Below, piece by piece: positions 23,741 to 35,183 of a stretch of 64,000 bases of DNA. Every line of letters begins with the position of its first letter. Positions within the stretch are counted from its first letter, which is position 1. The stretch comes from Amaranthus tricolor (Eukaryota; Streptophyta; Magnoliopsida; Caryophyllales; Amaranthaceae). Under the pieces are notes generated by a model that had not been told where the DNA came from, did not search any database, and saw only the letters and a list, made by a program, of their open reading frames with translations. The stretch is from NCBI RefSeq assembly GCF_026212465.1, contig NC_080053.1, positions 5,271,287 to 5,335,286 on the forward strand, written 5' to 3'. Both the position numbers and the translations under genes were made by a program.

Positions 23741-24845
23741 ATAAAACGGAGTTATGGTGAGACCATTTCTATTGAGTTGGCCTAATATACATTTTTTCTC
23801 TTAAAATGATAACTTATGACGTTAAAGTGATTACTTATAATTTTAATATAATCACTTTTTATAGTAAAGTGATTACTCATAATCTTAAAACGATTACTTA
23901 TAATCTTAAAGTAATCAATTGAAGAAATAGGCTATTATATGGACCCGTCTCATGGTGAGACGGTTTCATACAAGACGAGTTGAAAAGGAAAATATAGAGT
24001 TTGTTTCATGGTAGGCTTTAAGAGTATTGTAAATAGGCATTTAGAATATTGTAAATACATAAGTACTTACTCGGTGGCATTAAGTATATTATAAGTAGGC
24101 AATAAAAAATATTGTAAGTATGCATTAAAGATATGGTAAGTAGGCTAGTAGGCTAAGTTTCTCGGTAGGCATTAAGAATATTGTAAGTAGACGCTTTAAG
24201 TACTTTTTCGGTGGGAATTAAGCATATTGTAAGTAGGTATTAAGATAATGTAAGTAGGCATTAAGGATACACTAAGAGGGCATTAAGGTTTAACGGGCCT
24301 GAAAGACGTCTCTCAAAAAGAAAGTCTTTCAAGAGACCGACTGCTTTTTAATAAAAATTTTAAAACTAAGTTTTTCAATAAACTATTTCCAAAAACACAA
24401 ATTCTTGTGAGAAATGATCTCTTCGAGAGACATTTCTAATTGGGTTGGCCCATAAAGAAAAATGTAGAGTAAATTATTCGGTGGTCATTAAGAATATTGT
24501 AAGTAAGCATTTAAAATATTGTAAGTACTGCATGCTTACTCGATGGGCATTAAGTATTGTAAGTAGGCATTAAGGATACGGTAAGTAGACATTAAGGATG
24601 ATGTAAATACACATTAAGGATGATATAATTGAGTAGTCATTAAGGATACTGTAAGTAGACATTTAAAAAGTAGGCATTAAGGATACAATAAATAGGCATT
24701 AAGGATAAAATAAGTAGGCATTAAGGATGATGTAAGTAGGCATTAAGGATGATGTACATAGGCATTAAGCTTTAATGAATTAAACCTGCGAGACGTCTTT
24801 CAATCAAACAGTCTTTCAAAGAAACAGACTCTCAAGAGACTAGTT
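23741..24845. repeat. Tandem-repeat MITE cluster (TAAGTAGGCATTAAGGAT units)
   Basis: Three related blocks follow one another. 23755-23985 has degenerate AAAGTGATTACTTATAATCT units and ends in TCTCATGGTGAGACGGTTTC. 23990-24335 and 24399-24845 consist of many 18-21-bp degenerate units of GTAAGTAGGCATTAAGGAT, bounded by GAGACGTCTCTCAA / CTCTCAAGAGAC. The same family, reverse orientation, hosts MULE-A2 (14646-14865); the AAAGTGATTACTTATAA type recurs at 36712-36965. No coding potential. Confidence 0.65.
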
Positions 24846-25689
24846 GTTCCAAAAATAAAAGTGATCTTGTTGGAGCATGTGGTTAGGATTTGTTTGTCAT
24901 TTAGTTGTTACCAATGGCAAACAAGATACTCAAAAGGTCAACAAAAGTTAACAAGTGCTTGTTTGTTACTAGCAGCGAACAAAGCAGAGTTGTCTTTGTC
25001 TAATCAATTCTGCCTTTTTAGTTCATTCTTCATCGTTCATTTTTCATTGATCATTGATCCTTGTTCATTCTTCATCGTTCATTCATCATTGACCATACAG
25101 TGAACAAGTTCAGATTTAGAATACAACAGTTATTTTGTTCTCTTTCTTTCCCCTAATTCCTGAAACAATGAATCAAAAACTAACGAAAACTACTCACTCT
25201 AAAATGTCATTAAAAAAACTTATTGATTTTATTTCTCTCCTCCTTTTATTTAGCTCTAAAGTGTTATCAGGCATAATACTTAGATTGATTTGAGGTAAAA
25301 TTACTAAATTATTTAAAAGTCTTTTTTCATTTTATATGTAGGCCACAAATTTGCAAAGGTAATCTTCACTTGCCCATTCCCCATTTGATATAAGGTACTT
25401 AACTATTAGTTTTAGTACTTTATTGTTTGTGTTTTTTTCTTTTTTTTTTATGAAATTATATAGTAGTTAATGGTTAAAGTACTTATTTAGTTTTTCTTCA
25501 CTGAATTTGAACTTGATGGTGATGTTTAATGTGCTTGTACCTGTTATATTTTGTTCATACCATGAACTTATAATGATTTGGATGTTATTTCTATCTTGTA
25601 GAAAAGGACATCTTAACGTGTGACTATGTTATGTTTATGGAATAAATGATTCCGTCCAAGTAATAAAGATGTTGGTTATGTTGGTGATA
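24846..25689. other. Intergenic, possible left flank of a MULE relic
   Basis: 24960-24990 carries TTGTTACTAGCAGCGAACAA, a palindrome-like sequence similar in style to the subterminal palindromes of the MULE-A family. 25020-25100 repeats TTCATCGTTCATT words. No coding exon seen. Confidence 0.35.
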
Positions 25690-26330
25690 AATGCAAATTG
25701 TTTGTATGCAATTCGAACGTGACCTTGGATGAATTAATTAAAACTTCATATATGTTCAACAATTGAGATTGACTCAATAACTATTAGTGTGAATTTGAGT
25801 TTTAAATATGGGATGAATATACAATTCTTAGCCTATCCTATTGATGATGTGGAGGCATTAGAGGCTATGTGAGGTTAAGTTTACGCATATTCCTTCTTTA
25901 TAGTTGTATGTAGAAGAGGTAAGCTTTAGGGAATCACATAATATACATGTAGTTTCATTTATTCCTTCTCCAACGTATATACTATTTCTAACCTAAGAAA
26001 GTCAAAATCTCTAAGTTAGCTCCACCGTTGTCTTATACTTCTCTTGAACCACCTCAAAATGAACCTGCAAATCACATGAGTTAACCTAGGAGCAACATAT
26101 GATGGAATTAATTGGAACTTGACAATGAGGATGCCTTAGGCAATGACATTATTTTAGGTGATATTTCTTTAATTGTTGCTCCTAGTTAACATATACTTCA
26201 ACGTTAACATAGTTTGATTTTAAGTCTCAGTTCTATACTCCTTATTTCTACGAATGTAATACAGTCTAATAGCTACTAACAGAGACTCCTTGTTATCAAA
26301 AATATGTCCCTTCCTTCTTTAATAAATTAG
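25690..26330. pseudogene. Relic of a MURA-type transposase N-terminus with internal inversion
   Basis: Plus-strand fragments (about 25715-26190) mirror the N-terminus of the MULE-A2 transposase: LDELIKT, then a stretch matching VNVSFKYNM, then LYVEEV and finally DALGNDIILGDISLIVAPS, which matches its ALANDMTLGNIPTIVAPT. Immediately after, 26205-26320 encodes the next segment (FDNKESLL...RLYYIRRNKEYRTET) but on the minus strand. The gene is therefore rearranged as well as full of stops. Assignment rests on the residue-by-residue similarity with 12691-13755. Confidence 0.65.
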
Positions 26331-26616
26331 GTCGTGCCACATACACATATAACTCTTGGAGTTTATATGGATGTGACATGACCTTAACAATATTCTGGTA
26401 TACATTCTCAATTAGAATCTTTCTAATGCACTTTTATTATATTGTTCTCATCATTCTTCATTGGAACATCATATTTCAAGGTATTATTGTTCTTCAATCC
26501 TCTAATTATGTTTATTGTTGTTGGTTTTGTTTATTTGTTAAATTCAATTGCTTCCATGCATTCATTTAATGAGTAGTTTTCTTTTAAGAGGTTGGTATAA
26601 ATCGTAATATGCAATT

Positions 26617-27713
26617 TGTAATAGCCCTATTTTTAACTCTTTTAATCTTAGCTTAAATAGCCTTAAGTATGGATTAGTACTAGTAACTTATCTAGTTATT
26701 TATCCTTATGTGCCAAACATAATGAGAGTTTAATTTTTAAAACTCTTAAGTTTGAATAAACTAAGTCTTGTTTTGTTAGATGTCATTATTATATATAAAG
26801 TAAAGATTTCAATGTACTTAATTTTATCAAAGTTAATTTGATTTACTATAATAACATAAATTTCCTTCTAAACTTGGTTGATTTGATAAATATATTAATT
26901 TGGTTTATTCCTCCTCATGAACACAATATGAAGTGTTTACCCATATTCCTCCTCATGCATGTATAAATAAACCTTATGGTGGTTTGTACACAAAGTTCCA
27001 CATATTTTAGACCCAAGAATTGCGTTAATTGGAGCATGAAAGGTTATGTTTTACCCTCAAACATTTTGGACAACTAAGAGTAAGCCAATTTCAAAAACCT
27101 TCTGTTTTGTGGATGTTCGACCTTCTTATACTCATTTTAACACTATAGTTTGTTATTAAGAAATATGGATCTTGGAGTTGTGAGCAATTAGACACTTGAA
27201 TCATTGGATTTGGAGTTCGGAGATAGAGGTTATGAGCATTTTAGTAAGACATGCCGAAAAGGGACTTATGATGGTGAGAGATTTGGACTTTAAGTTGAAT
27301 GTGAAATTTATAATTGGAGTTAGAGATAAAGATAGAAAATAATTTTATCATTTCCTAAGCCAAAATCATCAACTTTTGTAAGGTTCTAGTATTATTATTT
27401 TGAGAGCTTGGATTATTATTCTTGAAACCTTGAAGATTATTCTTAAAGCTTATTTCCTCTTATTTTGGACTTTTTATTTCTTATTATTTCTCTTGCACCC
27501 TTGGTGGCTTATGGTACACACTTCTTAACTTTCTTACTATGTGACATTTATATTATATTTACATGAGTATGTGAAATATATGACAATATGTTAGATTGAT
27601 TTAATTTATATCTTGCATGTTGACTTAAAGTAAGAATAACACATTTTTGTGTTCAAAGTAAAGATAAAGTGTTTATTATAAGTTTAAGTATATACATGTT
27701 ATAAATTGAAAAT

Positions 27714-27808
<95 letters not shown>

Positions 27809-29935
27809 TTTAGAAATGTTATTCATATGTTTATATTATAAATTTTCAAGTATTGCGATTATTTCCCGAAACGATATTAAATTAAAGTCATAAAAGAAAA
27901 ATATATAAATCTGAAATTTTCTCATTTATATGATATTAATGATGGATATAGGTTTATTATGTGTATTTTCACTTTAATGTTCATGCATGTAAATTTTATG
28001 AATTTCTATTATGTAAAAATGCGTAAAAAACAGTGTTTTGTGACGTTTTTGTGAAGTTCTTGTTGAGAATAAATTTTGCGTGAGCTTAGTAACTTTAGGA
28101 ATGTATTTTATATGAACTCCACAGTAGATAAAAGTTTGAAAATCATTTAGGTTCATTTCCTTAAAGTTATTTTATTAAAATGGTTATTTATGGAATTTTA
28201 AATAATAAAATATGTTCTATTATATAATAGGGGGTTCAATATAATCTTAATGGATAAAAAAATTTATAAATTCATCGTATTATGTTTTCTACAAGTTTGG
28301 ACCAGAATATAAACTATTGGCATTTTTCTATAAATTTTTACTATGTCTTTTATTACTTATTGATAAAACGTAGAATGCAAAAATATGAAATAATTACTAA
28401 ATGACGTAATTTCGAGCTATATGTTTTATGAGACTCTTATATGAGCAGTAGGTTTGAAATTTGATTATTAGATAGTTTTATATGACCATCTATGGACCCT
28501 TGTGAATTTTAAATAAAACGGTAAATTCAAAAATAATAAAATATGAAATATATACTAAATGGACTATTTTGGACTTGAAATTTTTATGAGACATTTTCAT
28601 ATACAGTAGAATTATATGAGGACATTTGAGGACATCAATAATTTTATGTCGGCTTATCGATAAATTGGCCAAACAATTTAGTTAGAATCCATAGGCTTGT
28701 TTTTCTTTAACGTTATGGTCTAAAACTAACTTCATATAACTTCTGAACCTCTAATATATTTTTAAAATATTTTTGTTGGTTATTATAAATTTTTAATTAA
28801 TTTACATGTTTAATCGATGGAAATTCCTTAATAAATATTATGAAATATTTGCCTTTAGTTTTATAAGTTTCTATAGTCTTGTAGAGAACTTATATAGCCT
28901 CTAGAACCTTGTTATAATTTGTGAAATTTTATTCATTGATAATCTCTTAATTATTGAATTAGCAAATATGTTGACTTTTCCTTAAGAGGATAATGTTGAC
29001 TTGGAGTTTGACTAGACTAGGGTCGACTTATAGCAATGTGAAATAGATAACATGGAGTCTTTTCTGAACTTATGTGTACTTGGATGAATGACTCTGATAA
29101 TAAGGAAATATCGAACCACGGACCGGCATGTAATCTGGCGCCTGTGTTTCCCGACACGTAGAAATGCGGGGTTAGACAGGGGGACCGAGAAAGTCCTATC
29201 CTGTAGAAGCTCGAGCATAAAAATTAGTGGAGCGACGGCTCCCATCACAGTTAGAGTTTGGAATATGTTCCTCCTCTAGCCAGACCCTTACATATATCAG
29301 AAAGTCATTATTATGTGTGTTATGCAAATGTGATTTTGGATCTAATTAAGCAGATCTATTAGATGAACCTTATAATTAACAAGTGTAGGTGACTGTAGCA
29401 AAGATATTTATTTACATTCATGTGATGAATGTGAAAAATTGTTAAAAGTATTCGAGAACTGAAAATGAGAAACGAGAACTGAGGAACTTAAAATCAAGTT
29501 TTGAAATGTACTTTGCATATCTTGTGAATATATTATGATTGTCATAGTATTACATTGTTGAGGAATTTGTACTTGGCGTTAGGCGCTGATTCCGATTCAA
29601 ACGGCTGTCATCCGTATCATGAATGGCAGTATATTGCAGGAAGGTTTAGCTTTAAGTTTCGGTCCAAGCCACAACATTTATTTTCTTTATCAAGGATTTA
29701 GCTGCATTTTATTTTATTTATTAGTGACTTTGATGATCATTGTATTTATGCCTTTATTATGGTTTGAGAAAACAATATGTATTATTCTCTCAATTGTAAT
29801 AATTTAAACTTTTGTTTTCAAACGATTTTAAATTTTAATAGATTTCAGCAGTTTGGAATTTAAGATTTTCGCATTATTTATTGCAAACATATTTATTAGT
29901 GTGATTTATATACGGGGACTGTTGCAACTGTTACA
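26617..29935. mobile_element. 3.3-kb solo LTR
   Basis: Starts TGTAATAGCCCTATTT, ends GTTGCAACTGTTACA, and is flanked by a perfect 5-bp duplication CAATT (26612-26616, 29936-29940). The first and last five bases (TGTAA/TTACA) are inverted. The interior has no coding domain. It contains a long AT microsatellite and a GC-richer patch at 29095-29280. The length fits the very long LTRs of some Ty3/gypsy lineages, but without an internal region the lineage cannot be named. A divergent reversed copy of its last ~330 bp lies at 33682-34008. Confidence 0.8.
27719..27805. repeat. (AT)n microsatellite
   Basis: About 43 uninterrupted AT units inside the solo LTR. Confidence 0.98.
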
Positions 29936-29940
29936 CAATT

Positions 29941-30717
29941 AGATTAGATTCTTAACGAATTTATTGGTTTTTGTTATCTAGGTATGATTGAATATGTTAT
30001 AATCCACTTAAGTTAAAGTCTTTTAGCTGTTCATGTTCCGAAATACGAAAGTTGAGGTAGAAAAGTATATTAGTCGATTTTTAATTAGTTGAGGTAAAAA
30101 AGTCTTTTAGCTGTACAAGTTAAATTCCTTTTATTGCCATTCAAAATCACGAAAGTTGAGAATTGATTTTTAATTAGTCTTGTTAAAGGTTGACTTAATC
30201 AAAATTACGAAAGTTGAGATTAAGATAGAACTTTATTCAATCCGTAATTAGTCGATTACGATCCCGAAAAGGAATAATTCTTCTACCTAACACCTAGACG
30301 ACATAACTAACATTTGTCAAATCCTATGCATATTAGCATGCATATTAGTGGGAATAATTGTCATTGCTGAAACAATTATAAAAACGACTTTGTTAAAATT
30401 TACTATTTTAATAAGTAATATGAGTTGTCATTTTAAAAGTAAAATTTTACTACGAATTTTAGATATCAGTTTTATTATTTTTAGAGACAAAATACATTAT
30501 ACGACGAAAAATATAGGTATATTATCCACCTCATACTTTAATGAGTATGAGTATGAATTTGAATCGCCCATAATTTTGCCACCTAACTTATGATTCATCA
30601 AAGCTAACCCTTTCTTGTTTATAAACCTATACAAGCCTATAAAATCCATTCACCTTTCTTCTTCATTATCAACTTAGAGTAAAATTTCTGAAAAATCTCA
30701 TCCTCTTCCAAAGCAAA

Positions 30718-30755
<38 letters not shown>

Positions 30756-33344
30756 ATCTGAAAAATTTTAGTTTACTTTTCCATCCTAAGTTCATAAACC
30801 CCCATGATTTAGGTAGTTAGTATTTATATTAGAAACCCCCAATTTCAATTTAGGGTTCTTAAAAATTCAATTGAGATCTCTACAAAATTAGTATGAAATA
30901 TGGGAGTTAATTGAAGTGTTTTGGATGATTGTAGCTATTGTAGAAGAAGGAGAACACATCTAGTACTATCACCATCTCCATCTCTTTTGGGTTAGAAGTA
31001 AGATTTCTTTATGTGTTCTTGATTTCATACTTGTATATTAATTTCATGGTTAATAGGGCCTTAAATTGATATTTGATTGTTTTATGTTAGGCTTTTTATG
31101 GTTAATTAAAGTAGCATCAAGAGGAGACTAGTTTGAAGTTCATCAAACCATAGAAGAACTTGCTAGCTAAAGTGGATCTTGGTTTTGATTTTCTGAAATT
31201 TTGTGCGGAATTAATCTTGCTCAAAGGTAACTCACAAACTAATTTATTAAAGTATAAATTGATTGTTTTAAAGTAGTTTTAAGTTCTTAAATGGTTGTTG
31301 ATTCATGTTCAAAGTTGAGAGTAAAGTTCTGAATATCAGAGCAAGTTTCTGTCTGAATCTGTTTGGCTGTTTTTGAGATAGTTAGAGTCGTTTCTGGGTT
31401 CTGATTCCTTCATGAGACTTGTAGAGCTGTAAGTTACGGTCGCGTGGGCACTTGAATCGCCTCAAAATGAGTTCGTATGAGAGAGTTATGTCCAAAATAC
31501 TAGCAGGCTGTCATGAAAATCGAGAATAAGCTTTCTATTTTGCCATTTTTGGGGTAGTTATGATTGTTTCTGGGTTTTAGTGTGTGCATTAGAATTTTAG
31601 AGCTCTGAGTCATGGTCGCATAGCCACTTGAATCGCCTCTATACGAGTTCGTATGAGAAAGTTATGACTAAAATACTAATAGGTGTCCTGAAATGTACTA
31701 ATACGGGATTTATAAAGTGGGATTAGAAACTATGAAATAAATTGGGTATTCTTTTAATCAAATGTTTAAGGTTATTTATTGGGTATTAGGGATCAATTTA
31801 GGGTTATTATTCTTTCTTTATTGATTGGTATTGTTGAGTTATGATTATTATTTGATTATTATGGGTGTAGGTTCAAGTATCAAATTTGGGAACATAATTA
31901 TCAATTGGGTATTTGATTAGTTGATATTATTTGGATCGGATATAAGTTGGATATTGGGATTTAAGATTGGTGTAAAATTAGTAACTCAAGTTCTTATATG
32001 TTGATGATTGATGATGAATTGATTTATATTTTAAGTAATGATTGTTGATTTCAAAGAAAATCAAGTGAATTCTTGTTTTGTTTTATTATAAAATATCCGA
32101 CATTGAAAAATGTCCGTTTGTGAGAATTGGCAACGGATATTTGTATCCAGATTATTGTGAAATCCTATAGCTTGATAATAGGTAATGGCTATTTGGATCA
32201 GTCTCGAGTCCCCGATCCCGTTTCGTTCTTGCAAGAACCGTATTTTCGGTGATGACGATCACCCGTGTTCTCAGGATTTAGATCAAGCCTACTTCCTGAC
32301 GTTCCATACATATTCTCACGTTTTTAAGTGTTATTATATTATTAATTTAATATGGGTTTTGATTAAATACGTTTGGTATATAAAGTTTTGTTTGTTTTGC
32401 AATGAAATCATATGTTTTATTTGCCGTATTGTTCGCTATTGATTTATAAAGTAATAGCTGTATTTTGAGTTTTGCTATTAAATTGCAAAGTTATAGCCGT
32501 GTTTTGATTCATTATGAACTAAAGGTACTTAGCCGTGTTTATAACGATACCAAATGGTCTTTTAAAAGAGTTCGAATTTGGATAAAATAATGTTTATAAG
32601 TAGTTACCAATTGAGCAAGAAATTTAATTGAAGATGTTTGTTAATAACTTATATGTAAATGTAATAGTTTGTCGGATTACTCAACAATTTAGTTGTTAAC
32701 AGTCTTTGATGGGGCCTATCCCTTACGGGGGATAGATCCATTTTCAGGTTAGCTCTGCGGTGGAGAGGATGTCTACATGTAATATGTGTTACGGGCGAGG
32801 CGAGGATTTCTTTTGAAATACATTTTGTAAATTAGTTATTCGTAAATTAAATTGTAATAATTTCATAATATTTTGTAAATATTATTTACTTATGTATGTA
32901 AAAAGTTTTAAATAACTCTGATATTAGTTGCTGTGATCATCAAATCACAAGTCATATTCAGTCCAGACCACTTTAAGTCTTCCGCTGTGTTGTGGACAGT
33001 ATTATTATACTGTTTACGTTTGTTTGGACTGTTTCAATTGCCCTAGGCCTTTTTCTCTTATTGAATCAAGTTTACATCATTGCAATCTTAGTTTAGTTTA
33101 AACTTATCATAATTTAGTTGTTCAATTGTGATTGATTGACTGAATTATTCTAGACACATAGCCTTCTTGGTGTTTGACCCGTAATCGTACTACAACAACC
33201 GTACCCTTGCCGTTTATTAAAATAAAACGCTAACAGTTATCATGTGAAATTGTGAGAAGAAATTAATCTACATTTAATAAAATTTGCTCATTACTATGTT
33301 ACCTTTAATAGTGGATAAGACAATGTGGGTCGTGATGATTCATC
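29941..33344. repeat. LTR-like non-coding DNA, ends not resolved
   Basis: No coding exon. 30040-30260 has three near-copies of ATCACGAAAGTTGAG-type words. Around 30640 a CCTATAAAATCC TATA box is followed by a leader-like stretch, a 33-base A run (30719-30752) and two intron-like GT...AG patches. 32180-32310 is a GC-richer patch resembling that of the solo LTR at 26617. Together these suggest another large LTR in plus orientation, but no TG/CA pair with a 5-bp duplication was found. Confidence 0.45.
31372..31700. repeat. Two-copy internal duplication (~150 bp unit)
   Basis: 31372-31530 and 31552-31700 are imperfect direct copies sharing TTTCTGGGTT, AGAGCT(G/C)T, CACTTGAATCGCCTC, GAGTTCGTATGAGA and AAAATACTA. 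The similarity suggests a local tandem duplication with later divergence. Confidence 0.75.
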
Positions 33345-33681
33345 ATATGTGAAATAACTGCTTGATTAGAGTCTAAGTATGAAACTTAAGCTCTAATGTT
33401 ACCAAGATCGAAAGGCACGAAGTAACCTTGATGAACTGATATAATTTCAATGACTATGACAATGTTTAAAGGAAATAAACAATGCAAAAAGAACACAAAG
33501 ATTTAAGGAGGTTCACCCAATGATGGTTACATCCTCTGTGATGTGTAGTTACTTGCTTATATTATCACAATTGATAAATACAACTCTTATAATGAAGTAT
33601 TACAAAAGATGTAAGAGAATGCAAAGGCTATGTGTTTAGGCTTAGGGGTTTATGTTTGATGTGTTTTTGGTATTCTAATGA

Positions 33682-34008
33682 TGTAATAGGAGCGGCAATC
33701 TCGATACATAATTAACATTTAATAATAATGTTTAATACAAAAATAGTGCAAAAGTCTCAAAATGCCGAATTGTTAAAAACTTTAAATCATAAAAACTGAA
33801 ATTGTTTAAAACAAAAGTAAAATATTACATTTGATAACTCAAAATGAAAAAAAACACATCATCATTAAGTCATCAATAAAGAAACAAAAAGCAACTAAGT
33901 TCTCGATAAATAGTAATTCCTGCGGCCTGGATCGGAACCTGAACTAAATCCTACAAAATGCTACCATCCATGATACGGATGACAGCCGATTAAATCGTTC
34001 AGCACTTA
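33682..34008 (-). repeat. Reversed fragment of the TGTAATAGCCC-type LTR inside the copia element
   Basis: Read in reverse, this stretch follows the last ~330 bases of the solo LTR at 26617-29935: CGGCTGTCATCCGTATCATG, then GGTCCAAGCC-like and long shared T/A blocks, ending at TGTAA, the LTR's exact terminus. It replaces the copia element's pol region and the U3 part of its 3' LTR. Confidence 0.65.
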
Positions 34009-34286
34009 ACACCGAGTGATTCCAATTTCTCCCATATCCCCTTGGTTGCGGTTTCTTTAACAACCTCTCTTAGAACATCATTGGAAAGGCAAAGTTGGAT
34101 TGCTGATAGTGCCTTTGTGTCAATCTCTTCCCATCTCGCCGCGGTCGTTCCTTCCGGCATTTAGTCTACACCATCAATGACCTTTTGCAAACCATTTTGA
34201 ATCAAAACGACCTTCATTTTGACTTGCCATAAGCCAAAATTCACACTCCTATCAAACTTCTCTATGTTAAGCTTAATCGTGGACAT
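34009..34286 (-). pseudogene. Copia gag fragment (N-terminal)
   Basis: Start ATG at 34286, 47 bases inside the primer site. The frame reads MSTIKLNIEKFDRSVNFGLW, later ARWEEIDTKALSAIQLCLS and KGIWEKLESLG. This is the usual opening of copia Gag (DUF4219/UBN2-like capsid region). An in-frame TAA interrupts it after KVIDGVD and the sequence ends at the LTR-fragment junction, so it is a pseudogene. Confidence 0.8.
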
Positions 34287-34346
34287 GTTTCACCAACAAA
34301 AGACTTCTTATACCCCCGTAAAAACAACCTTGACTCTGATACCAAT

Positions 34347-35178
34347 TGAAATAATTGCTTGATTAGAGTTTAAGTATGAAACTTAAGCTCTAATGTTACC
34401 AAGATCGAAAGGCACGAAGTAACTTTGATGAACCGATATAATTTCAATGACTATGACAATGTTTAAAGGAAATAAAACAATGCAAAAAGAACACAAAGAT
34501 TTAAGGAGGTTCACCCAATGATGGCTACGTCCTCCGTGGTGTGTAGTTACTTGCTTATATTATCACAATTGATAAATACAACTCTTAGAATGAAGTATTA
34601 CAAAAGATGTAAGAGAATGCAAAGGCTATGTGTTTAGGCTTAGGGGTTTGTGTTTGATGTGTTTTTGGTTTGCTAATGAGCTCACTATTTATAGTACTAA
34701 TTACATTCAATAAGATTACGGCCTTAATGCTGAGAATTAATCACTTTGAAACTGCTCCAAGAACTTAAAAAGACGAAAACAGTGTCCTGGGAAAAGTCAG
34801 AAGGTTCGCTCGACCGAAACAGAGGCTCGCTCGGTCGAGCAGGCTACAGGTAGCTTCTGGATACATTCTGTTTGTTCGCTCGACCCACCCAGGAGCTCGC
34901 TCGGTCGAACGACCTTTAGTGTGCTTTCTGACAGTTTTGTTCGACTAAATATAGTAGAGCATCTTCAATCAAACATTTACACTTCTTCATTAAGTGCCAT
35001 AATTCCCATTGTTAAGTCAAATAACTTCATGAACTAATCAAGCTCTTAAACTTCATCATAAATCACAAACATTAAGTAACAACTTAATGCACCCATTCAA
35101 GTCATCCATAGGATTCCATCCCATGAGTCACACATGAATGCACACATTTGCACTCAAGTCACACCATTAATCTTAACA
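34347..35178 (-). repeat. Copia LTR (5' LTR of the element) with GCTCG palindromes
   Basis: 832 bp, TGAAAT...TTAACA in plus reading. On the minus strand the U3 carries two clusters of GCTCGCTCGGTCGAGC-type palindromes (34807-34842, 34873-34910) upstream of a TATA box (ACTATAAATAG, about 34690). A plus-oriented copy of the same LTR family begins at 63566. Confidence 0.8.
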
Positions 35179-35183
35179 ATATG

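Larger units (their letters stand above)
33350..35178 (-). mobile_element. Copia-like retrotransposon, minus orientation, chimeric and deleted
   Basis: Two direct LTR copies start TGAAATAA(C/T)TGCTTGATTAGAG at 33350 and 34347. The outer duplication is ATATG (33345-33349, 35179-35183) and the far end is CTTAACA. The right (5') LTR is complete, 832 bp. Next to it ACTCTGATACCAA (34333-34345) is the complement of an initiator-Met tRNA primer site. A short gag fragment follows on the minus strand. The left (3') LTR stops at about 33681, where an unrelated LTR fragment begins. Pol is absent. Confidence 0.85.

Noticed and set aside
29994..33235. A complete solo LTR between the CAATT duplication and the copia element
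   Set aside because: TATA box and leader-like sequence are present, but I could not pair any TG start with a CA end and equal 5-bp flanks.
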